Positions 20,266-31,654 of a DNA stretch of 64,000 bases are shown piece by piece. The notes beneath the pieces are model-generated. The model saw only the letters and a program-made list of their open reading frames with translations, did no database searches and was not told the DNA's origin. The position numbers and the translations under genes were made by a program. Source of the stretch: Scolanthus callimorphus (taxonomy: Eukaryota; Cnidaria; Anthozoa; Actiniaria; Edwardsiidae); contig CM066913.1 of the NCBI GenBank assembly GCA_033964015.1, positions 19,925,854 through 19,989,853 on the forward strand. The letters are read 5' to 3'. Position 1 is the first letter of the stretch. The number at the start of each line of letters is the position of its first letter.

Positions 20266-20509
20266 GCATTCCAGCATGCTTTGCCATTGGCTTGCCTACC
20301 TCTTATACGGACCATTACTTAAAGAAAACAAGTTGAGGTGACTTGCAAAACTGTTAACCCCCATAAATGTATGCCATGGGTAAAATCGCATTCCAGCATG
20401 CTTTGCCATTGGCTTGCCTACCCCTTATACGAACCATTACTTAAAGAAAACAAGTTCAGGTGACTTGCAAAACTGTTAACTCCCATAAATGTATGCCATG
20501 GGTAAAATC
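20266..20509. repeat. 122-bp tandem duplication
   Basis: Two nearly identical units (20,266-20,387 and 20,388-20,509) beginning GCATTCCAGCATGCTTTGCC, differing at only a few positions, so the duplication is recent. Confidence 0.92.
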
Positions 20510-21019
20510 GCTGATTCCTCATATCACCAATCCCCGTTCCTGGTTTTAGTAACGTCGCTGGCGTCGTAGCGCCCCTAACAGGAGTGCGTCAAAATACGCA
20601 CTCTAGGAACGAAGTCAATATGAACAGCAGAAATAAAGACGAATTTGTTATCCCCACTTTCTTCCATCTGCCTTACCTAGTATCTGCCTTACGACTTGAC
20701 TGCAACAGGTTGGTTAGAGAACTGGGATGACGCCGTTCTATCAGGCATACCCCGGAACGTCCCTACGGAAAGCAATAAACACGAAGCCATTTTTAGTTCA
20801 TTTTTTTACGACATCAGATCCTACTTCAGTCAACTTTCTCATCTTTCGTTAAAGAGCTGAATGTGCTACACACCAAGCGTTTCAAAGCGACATTCACGGT
20901 AAAAACACTATACTAGAAATACATTACATGCAGGGCCCTCACGACCATTGGGATGTATTTGGGTTATTGCCTCGAATCTTGGTAATTAACTCTTACTTAC
21001 AAGCTAACGATATACACCA
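20510..21019. other. Unassigned sequence
   Basis: No gene or repeat recognised. Confidence 0.25.
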
Positions 21020-21285
21020 ACCAAGTACAAAGGACATTGTTTTCTCTTGAAATTCAATATGCAATAACTATACACAAATCACAAGGGCAAACCCTACCAA
21101 AGGGGATTAAAATGGGCAGTAGAAGGGTTTAAGTAAATCATGCAACACAAGAGAACCAAGTACAAAGGACATTGCTTTCTCTTGAAATTCAATATGCAAT
21201 AACTATACACAAATCACAAGGGCAAACCCTACCAAAGGGGATTAAAATGGGCAGTAGAAGGGTTTAAATCATGCAACACAAGAGT
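21020..21285. repeat. 135-bp tandem duplication
   Basis: Units at 21,020-21,154 and 21,155-21,285 begin ACCAAGTACAAAGGACATTG and differ by one substitution and a 4 bp deletion. It directly adjoins the 3' side of the OTU pseudogene. Confidence 0.92.
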
Positions 21286-21690
21286 TATTGGGCACTGACA
21301 TGATTTCGGTCGTATTAGTGGGGACGAAACATTCAATGTCATTATCGGCGGGAAACGGTTCCATTTCTTTTGATTCATGGAAAACACGAAAATGTCTCGT
21401 TGAAAAGCTGTTGCACAAGCAACAATGTCGACTGTCTCTGCCCATGTTCCTGACGATTTGCAAGGTGAGACTCTATTGACAAAGAATTAAAAAGATAGGC
21501 TTCAAATCTATCTGGAAATGAAGCCACTACCTGGTTTGTCAGAGAACGTACGCCAAGGTGGTTTCTCTGACTTTTATTGTGCCACCAAGAAACTGCCCGA
21601 TAAAAACAATTGCCATCGCCGCATACAACAACTTCTTTTCGTTCCATGTTACTCAACATTGTCATTCCAGCAAGGAAGAAGCAATTGGTT
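21286..21690 (-). pseudogene. OTU-domain cysteine protease pseudogene
   Basis: Minus strand. VVVCGDGNCFYRAVSWWHN carries the OTU catalytic motif D-G-N-C-F-[FY]-R with Asp and Cys intact. It is followed by SIESHLANRQEH. One base out of frame comes GTWAETVDIVACATAFQRDI, then FVFSMNQKKWNRF, matching the usual OTU continuation (TWA...I.A.A....I.V). The shift lies within about 21,425-21,440. The C-terminal His strand is not seen. OTU proteases cleave ubiquitin chains, and OTU domains are also carried by many animal retroelements and transposons. With the surrounding repeats, an element-borne copy is likely. Confidence 0.75.
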
Positions 21691-21719
21691 ATTATTTTCG
21701 CAGTGAAGTAAGTTAAAAG

Positions 21720-22091
21720 TGTTTCATAATTTAATGAAAGTTCGCAATTTGAACTGTGAGTCTCATGCAGAATTTCCGAAATCTTTTCGATTTAGTTTAA
21801 ATACGTCGTAGTTACGAATAAAGCTCGAGCACGTATTCGGTAAAAAATCGGTTTCCGAAGATTTTACCAATAAGGAGAAAAATGCGAGAAAACGACCCGC
21901 TCACCGCTCTACAGCATTACGTCATTCATGCCTGCACACACGCGACACTTTTTCGCGCGTACACAGGTATCCCGCGGCACCCAATTAGAAACCCTCACTG
22001 CGTTCAGCGCTTCGCGCCGGGTCGTTCGGGAATCAGAAATTGAATACTGCAAACGTGAATGGTCATGTAAGCCTGTGGCCGCGTAACCCTA
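21720..22091. other. Unassigned sequence
   Basis: A CpG-containing stretch at 21,940-22,030 (ACACGCGACACTTTTTCGCG) but no gene recognised. Confidence 0.25.
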
Positions 22092-23540
22092 TACACCTAT
22101 TTCAATTAACGTTGCTCTGCAAAACGTAAAACCATGAACCATGCATCAAAATGAAGACGCTATTTCTCGTATTTCCCTCGAGTTTGGCAAACCAAACTAA
22201 ACTACACCCACCCAGTGGCACTTTGTTTACTACTTTGAGACACAATTTTGGCGTGGACCGCTTCGCAGGCCTTCTCAGTGGCATTAAGGCATGGCTCCAA
22301 AACGCCTGCTGTTTTGTAACTTCGTTGTTTGTCAACGAAAATCTTTCAAACTTGGCCCACAAACACGTTTTGGAATTCTGATTTCGATGAAGTTGTTGTT
22401 GCCATGGTAACGATATCACGTGACTCACCATCCGCCATTTTGGATGAAATTTTTATCGCCCGTGCAGGTATATAGAGAAGGTGAAAAATAGAAATTTCTT
22501 TTCAGCATAATCTTTCTATCGTTAGTCTTTCTGTAAACCTAATTGGATATCGTGGATCATGTTTTAATAAAGACATTTTTTCACAATATCATATATTTCA
22601 AAAGCACGAAAAATCTAATAATTTCTTTTTTCTTGAGAAATTCCAAGATATCCAATTAGTTTCATTTGAAGGAAGTTGTCCTATATCTAAATATGTGTTT
22701 ACCTTTCAATTTCACCTTTTTCTGTTTATCTTCAGAGGATCTAAATAAAAAATCCAAGATGGCCGCCACCGAGTCACGTGATAATCGTTTCTATGGTAAC
22801 GAAATATGTCAAAATAAAGCTCTTGTTAAAGTTATTGTTATGACTAATTTTGAGGTGATGATCCATGCAATAGAACACGAGTTACAAAGAATAATCCCTT
22901 TTTTCAGGCAAATGGTTTTGAGCCATGCCTTAATGCCACTGAGTTCAACTGATCATTTCTCAAAAAATAGGGCTAAATATAGGGCATTTTTCCAAAATAT
23001 ATAGGGCCAATATAGGACACCTGGAGAAAATATAGGGCAAAAATAGGATGTAGGACATTGGTAAAACTTTATAGGCCTTTCCTTCGCCTCAGAATACAGT
23101 GATTTGGCTGCATGTAGCTCCTGGTCTTTCGTTTTTCATACTTTAGTTACAGGGCCGTAGCAAGCCTCCCCAAACGGTTTTTAGGGAAAGTTTAAACTCT
23201 TTTGCGTGCCGAAAATTTAGAGTCCAGCACGTGAAATTACCGCATGTTTAAGAGAACTTTGATATGCAGGGTGCAAATCGCATTGCTAAAATTCCACTTT
23301 CAATCTTTTTCAAGAAAGGGTTCAAGAAAGATTCACGTTTTTGTGCAAAATATCCAAAATATAGGAAATATAGGGCATTTCAAGACAATATAGGGAAATA
23401 TAGGAGAATCTCAAAAATATAGGAAATATAGGGCCGGTTGAAGGCCTGGCTTCGTTTTAGGCAGGAATTACCATTACGACTTATGAAGCATGGTTCATGG
23501 TTTTGCGTTTTGCAGAGCAACGTTAATTGAAACAGGTGTA
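22092..23540. mobile_element. 1.45-kb nested foldback element
   Basis: Outer arms (22,092-22,143 and 23,486-23,540) share ACCTATTTCAATTAACGTTG and CGTAAAACCATGAACCATGC. Inner arms (22,255-22,460 and 22,735-22,960) share AGTGGCATTAAGGCATGGCT and ATCACGTGACTC. An innermost pair is TAATTGGATATC / GATATCCAATTA. A TATAGGG-rich low-complexity block occupies 22,975-23,440. No transposase was found. Confidence 0.75.
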
Positions 23541-23686
23541 TGTGCGCTAAAGTGCTAATCGAATATCCCATATGTGATTCTGGGCGCTAGACCTATTAAG
23601 TGTAGAAAGAGAAAAAAGCCGCTTCTGAGAGGGGTTTGAGACCACGACTTCTGGAATAGACCTCTTCGGCTTGGGCGTAAAGTTTT

Positions 23687-23818
23687 CCCATTTCAAATCA
23701 CGTGCCATTCATTTCAATAATCTTTCTTTGTTTGGGAGCTGCCATATTCATATATCCGCCGGTGCGTAGCAGAAAGAGAAAGAATACTCAGGGAAATGCC
23801 ACGGGATCTGAAATGGGA
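23687..23818. mobile_element. MITE family M3, copy 1
   Basis: TIRs CCCATTTCAAATCACGTG and its near-complement ending GATCTGAAATGGG; the interior has AATCTTTCTTTGTTTGGGAG. Copy 2 at 44,648-45,120 is split by a nested insertion. Confidence 0.8.
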
Positions 23819-23847
23819 GCAGATCGGGATATGAACGATGTTATGTC

Positions 23848-23882
23848 GCGGAGGTCGTGGGTTCAAATCCCTCTTTGGGGCA
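23848..23882 (+). repeat. tRNA 3'-half-like sequence
   Basis: GGTCGTGGGTTCAAATCCCTC has a B-box match and T-arm pairing (GTGGG/CCCTC region), but no A box is found upstream at the right distance. Probably a SINE remnant. Confidence 0.35.
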
Positions 23883-24319
23883 AAGTTTTCTCTTACCCTG
23901 CTTACTAGGGCTAACGCTCAGAAACACGCATGTGATATTTCATAAGGTTAATTTCTTATCTTCCACACTGCAAATAGAAGGCAATACACCAACGAAGAAG
24001 AATGGAATGAAGAGAATTCATTCCATTCTCTCCGCACACGATCCATGAACAAACCCTTCGCGCGCGCGCGAGCTATTTTTGGCTTGTTACGTAGCGCGTG
24101 TTCTTTTCTCCTGCAATTGTTACGTGGCGCGCGCGCGGCTTTGTAGTCATGGTGAGATAAACAAGATTGTCAAAACATTTGCAGCAAGTTCTCAGACTGC
24201 AAGGAGCTCAAAAACCAAACTCTTAGAGAATTAAAGCGACTTAGCAATACTTAAAATACGTTATTAAAATACGTTACGTTCCAGAACATATCCAGAATAT
24301 GGCAGGTGAGATTTTGGTT

Positions 24320-24960
24320 TCTTGAAGGCGAGATCAAACGGTGACGAGAATTGATATGGGTTATCTTATCAACTCTCGTTCACGTTGAACATGTTCAAAT
24401 TCGACATGTAATGAGAGTTACTGTTGACCGAAAGCTCATGGGAGTATGTGAGAGAGAATGATAGTCAACTCTCATCACCATTTGATCGCAAGCTCGTAAG
24501 AGTACGTGAGAGTGAATGATAGTCAACTCTCATCACCGTTTGACCGCAAGCTCGTAAAGCCGGATTTTCACTAGCGAGGTAAGCGGAGGAGACGGAGACG
24601 TAGTGGTAAGGAGGCTTGCGTTTGTATGAAAATCAAAGAACGGAGACTGAGAAAGAGACGTAAGCGTGAAGGAAGCAGAACGAAAGGTTTCCTTTTTCTT
24701 ACGTCTCCGCTTACGCTTACGTCGCTAACTGTCACGACGATTTTCACACAAACGTAAGCTCTTACGTCTCCTTCTCCGCTTATTTCGCTAGTGAAAAGCC
24801 GGCTTAGTGGATGATAGTCAACTCTCATCACCGTTTGATCTCAAGCTCACGAGAGTACGTGAGAGTGAATGATAGTCATCTCTCAACACCGTTTCAGATG
24901 GAACGATACCGGGGAACAGTGAATGATAGTCAACTCTCATCACCGTTTCATCCCTGTTTC
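24320..24960. repeat. About 74-bp minisatellite with an inverted end copy
   Basis: The unit contains GAGAGTGAATGATAGTCAAC and CTCTCATCACCGTTTGA. At least five copies run in plus orientation (24,440-24,960), and one inverted partial copy lies at the left (GAGATCAAACGGTGACGAGA at 24,331). The array is interrupted by a MITE at 24,557-24,805. Confidence 0.8.
24557..24805. mobile_element. MITE inserted in the minisatellite
   Basis: TIRs AAGCCGGATTTTCACTAGCG and CGCTAGTGAAAAGCCGGCTT. The 249 bp interior is purine-rich and largely self-complementary (GTAAGCGGAGGAGACG against CGTCTCCGCTTAC). Confidence 0.88.
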
Positions 24961-25164
24961 ACCCGTTCACTCCAAAGACCTAAATAGCACTTCTCCTTAC
25001 TCGAAACAGTACAAGTCCCCATAGACTTCATAGGAGAATTTGGTGCTCTATCTATTTTAGGGTTAAAATTTAGTTCAATTCATAAAGAAATGTTCTGTCC
25101 AACAAAATGGCCGCGTGACTTCCTTTTGCAGCAAACATTTTCGTTAATAGTTTGCCAGTCTAAA

Positions 25165-25631
25165 TAGGCCTTATCACGGTTTCCGCTGCCATTTTGTTCA
25201 GTAGGCAAGCCGTGCAAAACTCCACATAAACTCTGCAAACGCGAAGTGAACTCGTTGCGAAAATATCAAACATATCGGTAAAATATGAATCGTACCATTG
25301 AAACAGTTTGTCTGTAAAGTTTGGAGGCTACTGCATGAATCGAGCAATTGCGTTTTCAATTCTTAATACTGATACCTGTAAAATCTGTGTGCATCGATGG
25401 GTAAAAAGCCTGTCAAAATACAGGGTAGATGTGGGAAACTAAAAACTACAATCGCTCGCTTTATAGTGAGCGTAGGAAGCTGAAATTTAGTAGAGTGATT
25501 GTTTGGCCAAGTAGATAATTTTTTTTGTTGATAATTTTCGCAACGATTTCACTTCGCGTTTGCAGAGTTTATGTGGGATTTTGCACGGTTGCCTCTGAAC
25601 AAAATGGCGGTGGAAACCGTGATAAGGCCTA
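25165..25631. mobile_element. MITE with about 93-bp TIRs
   Basis: TAGGCCTTATCACGGTTTCC at the left and its complement GGAAACCGTGATAAGGCCTA at the right. Pairing continues through TGTTCA, TTGCACGG, TAAACTCTGCAAACGCGAAG. It lies in the presumed intron just upstream of the exon at 25,686. Confidence 0.88.
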
Positions 25632-25685
25632 TTGCGCTAAGAAGCTGGAGAAGCGTTCGTAATTCCTTTATTTCTCTCTCTGTAG

Positions 25686-26036
25686 TGAGACAATATCAAA
25701 AGACACGGGAGCACGAGATATGCTACATGCCACCTCGCATTTATAACTCCGAGCCCTCCACGGTACCACAGCTATCCCAAGGAGGAGTTCGACGCGTCCT
25801 TGTGGCGTCCAAAGATAATTTCAACCCTCGTGCGCTGGCTTTAACGCCTTCACAGATTCTCGCAGCCAAAAGGATGATTGCTAAGCCTGTTGCTATTCCA
25901 AGACTCGGTCACGCTCCTGTCATGAAAACATCTCATGTTGTGACATCTAGAAGCGTGACACCAGCCCAGTCTCCAGCTCACAAAAAAAGGCGCAGGCTTC
26001 CCATAGCAGTCGTTACATCGTCACTTCCTCGGAGAG
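25686..26036 (+). CDS. Exon of the unrecognised basic protein (penultimate)
   Basis: 351 bp, entering in phase 2 and ending one base into an Asp codon. It encodes TREHEICYMPPRIYNSEPS, ALTPSQILAAKRMIAKPV and the HKKRRRLP basic cluster. The pyrimidine tract before it (TTATTTCTCTCTCTGTAG) is strong. Confidence 0.65.
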
Positions 26037-26954
26037 GTAAGGCTTTAGTGCTTAATAAAAATATGTCTTTTTTCTGATGATTACGTGCTGATTTTTGGAA
26101 TGGTACAACAGAAACGTTGAGAAGTTGATCGCTAGGTGTAGTGCTTCTCACCCCCTCCTCTCCCAATCTTGGGGAGCAAACTCTATAGCCGACCACTTGT
26201 ATGTTTGCTATAAAACACGAAAGGCAAGTCTACACTTTCGATTGCTAGTGCAAAAACAAGATTCAAATCCTGCGCTATTTTGGCGACTTTTGTCGCGCTG
26301 GTTTCAAACATAATTGTTTGAAGCACTTTGCAACTTGGTGCATAGTAGAGGTATCCCTCTACTATGTTTGAACAAAATAGAGCACAGACGTCGCACTGGA
26401 TTTGCATCTCGTTCACACTAGCGAGCTGGAATAAGCGATCTGGAATTGAACACGTGAGAAACACGCGAGAAAACCGGCCTTTAGAGAGGAAGAAGGAGAG
26501 AAGGCGCACTGGAAATCACGATTTTAAAAATATCCCTAGCTGTAGATCGGATAATACATCTCTCACTCACGGAAATTTTAATCTCTTTCTCTCAACAGAT
26601 TTCGAGAGGTGGTCGTTTTACAACCCAAGAAACGACGATCCGTCCGCCTGGATCAAACTCTCTGAAAAAGTGGTCCCTATAGCGGAGCTCACGCCAGTCA
26701 AACTAGACAAGCCAGATCCCACAGACGAGCTGGCTGCCCGGGTTAACCAGGTTAAGAGACTCTGGGGCGCCATTGGCTCCGACACGGACTACGGCTATCA
26801 TAGTGACGAGGATGAGGATTACTTAGGAGAGAAACCTTCGACGGTGATGTTGTCAAGGAAACGTCACAGAGACATCAATGACGTCATACCGGATGTGACG
26901 TTACGCAAACGCCAGCGCATCTCACTGGCCGAGTACGCGAAACGAATGAAATAA
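25686..26954 (+). CDS. Unrecognised basic (probably nuclear) protein, last two exons
   Basis: The gene runs on the plus strand with exons at 25,686-26,036 and 26,599-26,954. Junctions are TCTCTGTAG|TG, GAGAG|GTAAGG and CTCAACAG|AT, and phases agree (2, then 1), giving 234 codons to the TAA. The product is rich in Ser, Pro, Arg and Lys. It has three basic clusters suited to nuclear import (HKKRRRLP, SRKRHR, LRKRQR), the conserved-looking block ERWSFYNPRNDDPSAWIKL, and an acidic patch YHSDEDEDYLGE. The first exon here starts in mid-codon, so the gene extends upstream unless translation starts at MPPRIYNSEPS (25,730). An AATAAA lies 147 bp past the stop. No family was recognised; chromatin or RNA binding is a guess. 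Confidence 0.65.
26599..26954 (+). CDS. Last exon of the unrecognised basic protein
   Basis: 356 bp, completing the split Asp codon and ending in TAA. It carries the ERWSFYNP block, the acidic SDEDEDY patch and the C-terminal LAEYAKRMK helix-like end. The intron before it (562 bp) holds short inverted repeats, including a hairpin ATAGTAGAGG/CCTCTACTAT at 26,342-26,365. Confidence 0.65.
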
Positions 26955-27100
26955 CTCGTGTAAAGCTCGTGAAATTAGTTATCCTTATGGGCTAACGAGG
27001 GGCAACAAAATGCCTTGCATGTACATCAGAAACATATAAGTGAGTTGAAACGTGTAACAAACATACATTACTTTAGTGCCAAGCTGCGGAATATTCGCAG

Positions 27101-27106
27101 AATAAA
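27101..27106 (+). terminator. Poly(A) signal AATAAA
   Basis: AATAAA at a suitable distance after the stop codon at 26,954, followed by a T-rich stretch. Confidence 0.6.
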
Positions 27107-27429
27107 CAATTGAACAGATTTTGAAAATAATGTTGTTGCAAGACTTCAAGACGTTAAATGTTAGTATATTATCACTTACCACTGTTGCTCTACTTTATAT
27201 GAGCGAAAAATGAAATATTATGAAGAGAAAACCTACTTGGGTTAGCAGTCGAGAGTTCATTATTGACCAAATATGGTCATAAATTCATCTCGAATAATCC
27301 ACAGCTTGGATCGCCGTTACATGTTTCAACTAAGTTATATGTTTCTGTGTACATATATTAGATCCACCTGCTTAGGGACCGAGATATGTCCAGAAATGGA
27401 CACAAAAGATCCTAAAAATCATAACTAAT

Positions 27430-28177
27430 GCTCCCTTTAGGATGTTTAGGTTTTTTAGTTTTCTTAGGATCTCTAGGTTTCCTAAAGCAACACTTTTAGG
27501 ATTTTTAGGATCCTTGACTCTACTTCTTTGATAAAGGGACTTTAGGATTTTTAGGTTTTTTAGGTTTTTTAGTTTTCTTAGGATCTTTAGGTTTCCTAAA
27601 CAACACTTTTAAGATTTTTAGGATCCTTGACTCTACTTCATTGACAAAGGCAATTTAGGATTTGTAGGTTTTTTAGTTTTCTTAGGATCTTTAGGTTTCC
27701 TAAACAACACTTTTAGGATTTTTAGGATACTTGACTCTACTTTATTGAGAAAGGGCCTTTAGGATTTTTAGGTTTTTTAGTTTTCTTAGGATCTTTAGGT
27801 TTCCTGAACAACACTTTTAGGATTTTTAGGATCTTTGACTCTACTTCATTGAGAAAGGGCATTTAGGATTTTTAGGTTTTTTAGTTTTCTTAGGATCTTT
27901 AGGTTTCCTAAACAACACTTTTAGGATTTTGATTCTACTTTAGGATCCTTGATTCTACTACATTGATAGAGGGGCTTTAGGATTTTTAGGTTTTTTAGGA
28001 TTCTTAGGTTTCCTTAACAATACTTTCAGGATTTTTAGGATCCTTGATTGTACTACATTGAAAAAGGGCGTTTAGGATTTTTAGTTTTTTTTTTAGGATT
28101 TTTAGGTTTCCTAAACAATACTTTTAGGATTTTTAGGATCCTTGATTCTACTACATTGATAGAGGGCCTTTAGGATT
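27430..28177 (+). repeat. AGGATTTTTAGG satellite, left arm
   Basis: About seven units of 95-115 bp. Each has a TTAGGATTTTTAGG-rich half and a TTGACTCTACTTCATTGA half. It resumes at 29,350-29,680 after the nested element. It resembles, but is not, the telomere repeat TTAGGG. Confidence 0.9.
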
Positions 28178-29348
28178 GGGTAATTCCAGAAAATAAAGGT
28201 ACCCCCCCCCCCCACGGGTGGCATTTTGAAATTCCGATGCTAAAATAGCGTTTTTCAGAAAGAAAATAACGTCATTTCACGCGCGGAAAAACAGTCTTCG
28301 CCGCCATTCGATAGATAGAGAATGCTTGCCAGTTCGTACTTGTCCCTTCTAAGACAGAATCTCCATAATTTTCTACTGATTTCGACTGTTAGTTCAATCA
28401 CGCAGCAGGTTCAACTTTGTACAATCACACATTGAAATTAATATAAAGGATGTTGGCGATACGGGATAAGTTGAGCTTGCATGGACGCGCAACTTTCACC
28501 AAAACCCGCCGCAACTTTCCCTAACATATCTAATGAAATCCCGGAACAACACGGTATAGTTTAATACGTTTCTCGAAAATGGTACATGTAATATGCATGT
28601 TGAATAATGTTTTTCTTTTACTCCTTTTTAGAGTTTCTATATGGGTTTTTCCTAAGCCTCAAATATTCGAAGATCCGCAACAAGTAACAACTAGGCTTTC
28701 CAAGCTTGGTCTAGCTCATTCTAATGTGTTTTCCTATTGGTTATATTTGGAAAGATTGTTTTAGAAAGCGATTTGAAAATGTGTGTTGCAAGTAAATAGC
28801 TTCCACACTTCATTTGAAATGTCTATTCCCCCATTTCACGATCGAATGGCGAAAGTCTCAAGTTTTTCCGTGATAATATCATCCGATTCTTTGCCCCTAC
28901 AATTCAAATCTTACAAAATAGCCAGTTAGCTACTAGTTAAACACGCTAAAAATGTAGAGCTCATATTCAGTGGATGTTGTGAATGCCGGTGGTTTGATTT
29001 CTTAAAAATCAAACTATCATGCTCTGTATTAATATTCTGAAAAATTAATCAATTCCCGCAACAACCCCCGCAACTTTTGCCTTTTTCTTCGCAACGTTTC
29101 CCTCTCGCAAATTTTTACTTTTTCACGCAATAATAAACAAGGTGGTGATTATTTGGATTCCGTAGGGGAGGGGGGAGGGGGGGGGGGGGGGGGGGTAAAA
29201 GTTGAAATTTCTGAAGGGGAGGGGGGTTTAACCTACCCGGAATTCTATATGCACGGGGGGGGTAAACCATTTTGGAAATTCTGGATGCATGGGGGGGTCA
29301 AAAACTAGTGCCGCCCGTGGGGGGTACCTTTATTTTCTGGAATTGCCC
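28178..29348. mobile_element. 1.17-kb G/C-tract TIR element nested in P1
   Basis: 26 bp TIRs: GGGTAATTCCAGAAAATAAA... and its complement ...TTTATTTTCTGGAATTGCCC, with one mismatch, each followed by a C or G tract and the CCCGTGGGGGGTACC block. The interior is unique and AT-rich. An ORF at 28,579-28,764 (WVFPKPQIFEDPQQVTTRLS) has no known domain. It interrupts a satellite unit cleanly. Confidence 0.88.
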
Positions 29349-30473
29349 ATATTTAGGTTTTTTAGGATTCTTAGGTTTCCTAAACACCACTTTTAGGATC
29401 CTTGTCTCTACTACATTGATAGAGGTCCTTTGGGATTTTTAGGATTCTTAGGATTTTTAGGTTTCCTAAACACTACTTTTAGGATTTTTAGGATCCTTTC
29501 TGTACTACATGGATAGAGGGCCTTTAGGATTATTTGGATTTTTAGGTTTCCTAAACAATACTTTTAGGATTTTTAGGATCCTTGTCTCTACTACATGGAT
29601 ACAAGGCCTTTGGGATTTTTAGTTTTCTTAGGATTTTTAGGTTTCCTAAACAACACTTTTAGGATTTTTACGATCCCAGACTTTGCACTTTGAGAACGAC
29701 GAATAATTAATGTTTGACTAGTGGAAACCATATTTGTCAGAACGAAGAATTAAGTGATATTATCGTCAACTGAAAGGAACTTGTTTATAAATGATGTGAG
29801 ACGCTAGTCAGCGCGTGATTTTGATTAGTTGCGGTTTGAGACGGAGGAATAATTGTTGGACTAGTGGAACCCATATTTGTCAGAACAAAGAATTAAGTGA
29901 TACTATGGACAACTGAAAGGAAGTTGTTTATAAATGATGTGAGACGCTATTCAGCAGCGTGATTTCGATTAGTTTGCGCTTTGAGAACGAGGATATTTAA
30001 TGACTAAAAATCCTAAAAGATGGTACCCATATTTGTCAGAACGAAGACTAATTTCTAATCGACAATCACAGACTTTGCGCTTTGAGAACAATCATTGTAG
30101 GACTAGTGGAACCCATATTTGTCAGAACGAAGTTAAGTTATAGTATGCGGCACGTTAATGTTGTGATTTGAAACCTGTGATTTTACTAGTCGAATGCATA
30201 TTTCTCAGAACGAAGAATAAGTTATAATTCACAATCACAGACTTTGCGCTTTGAGAACGCATGTTTGACTAGTGGAATCCATATTTGTCAGAACGAAGAA
30301 TAAGTTATATTATCGACAACTGAAAGGAACTTGTTTATAAATGATGTGAGACGCTAGTCAGGCAGCATGATTTGGATTAGTTTGCGCTTTGAGAACGAGG
30401 AATAATTGTAGGACTAGTGGAACCCATATTTGTCAGAACGAAGATAAGTTATAGTATGCGGCAAGTTATAATG

Positions 30474-30744
30474 AGGGGGGAGGGGTTCGCGGTACTACGA
30501 TATTCGAGCAAATTTGCCTCGGTATTTCGGTAAAACTGCTAAAAACTCCGCTCGGTATGCGGGATTTCACTTTAAAACACGCGGTTTTTCGGGGGAAAAA
30601 TCTGAAATGACGGTAATTCGATATTATTTCATAGACCTGAGAGTTACAAGGTATTTGCGAATTTTTGACCAGATATTACGGTATTTGCGTTTTTTGTACA
30701 CGATATTACAGTATTCGGGGGTCCCCTACGCCCCCCTCTATAAT
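30474..30744 (+). repeat. TATTACGG dispersed repeat, copy in satellite
   Basis: Begins GGGGGGAGGGGTTCGCGGTA and ends GTCCCCTACGCCCCCCTCTA. It contains several degenerate ACGATATTACGGTATTTGCG motifs. A longer copy lies at 31,091-31,541. Confidence 0.85.
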
Positions 30745-31090
30745 GCATATTTGTCAGAACGAAGAATGAGTTATAATTCAAAATCACAGACTTTGCGCTT
30801 TGAGAACGACGAATAAGTAATGTTTGACTAGTCGAATCTATATTTGTCAGAACGAAGAATAAGTTATATTATCGACAACTGAAAGGAACTTGTTTATAAA
30901 TGCTGTGAGGTCAGAACGAAGATAAGTTATAGTGTGCGGCACGTTAATGTTGTGATTTTAATAGTCGAATGCATATTTGTCAGAACGAAGAATAAGTATC
31001 ACAATCACAGACTTTGCGCTTTGAGAACGACGAATAAGTAATGTTTCACTAGTGGAATCCATATTTGTCAGAACGAAGAATAAGTTATAA

Positions 31091-31541
31091 TGAGGGGGGA
31101 GGGGTTCGCGGTACTACGATATTCGAGCAAATTTGCCTCGGTATTTCGGTAAAACTGCTAAAAAGACGCGATATTCCGATATTCTAACTCCGCTCGGTAT
31201 GCGGGATTTCACTTTAAAACACGCGGTTTTTCGGGGAAAAAAAAATCTGAAATGACGGTAATTCGGTATTATCTTGTCTGCGGTGACCGGTATTTCATAG
31301 ACCTGAGAGTTACAATTTCTTTTTGGTCGTGTTGAAGTTATACCATGCGAAACATTCTGCGTTTGGCTTCCTGAACCAGTTTATTTAAACGGCCAGTCAA
31401 ATGCACTGATTATCATATTGTGGCGCGAATTTTAGACACGATATCGCGGTATTTGCGAATTTTTGACCCGATATTACGGTATTTGCCTTTTTTGGACACG
31501 ATATTACGGTATTCGGGTGTCCCCTACGCCCCCCTCTATAA
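31091..31541 (+). repeat. TATTACGG dispersed repeat, longer copy
   Basis: Same ends as the 30,474 copy, with an extra internal segment (GTCTGCGGTGACCGGTATTT, CAGTTTATTTAAACGGCCAG). Both insert into GTCAGAACGAAG units next to AGTTATAATGAG, so one array unit carrying the repeat may have been copied. Confidence 0.85.
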
Positions 31542-31654
31542 TGCATATTTCTCAGAACGAAGAATGAGTTATAATTCACAATCACAGACTTTGCGCTTTG
31601 AGAACGACGAATAAGTAATGTTTGACTAGTGGAATCTATATTTGTGATATTATG

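Noticed and set aside
27430..29680. TTAGG-rich array as telomeric DNA
   Set aside because: Units are about 105 bp with TTTAGGATTTTTAGG, no run of TTAGGG, and the array is mirrored and TIR-bounded in an interstitial position.
30514..31614. Arg/Tyr-rich ORFs with ILRYLRF-type repeats
   Set aside because: These are translations of the ACGATATTACGGTATTTGCG repeat, readable on both strands.
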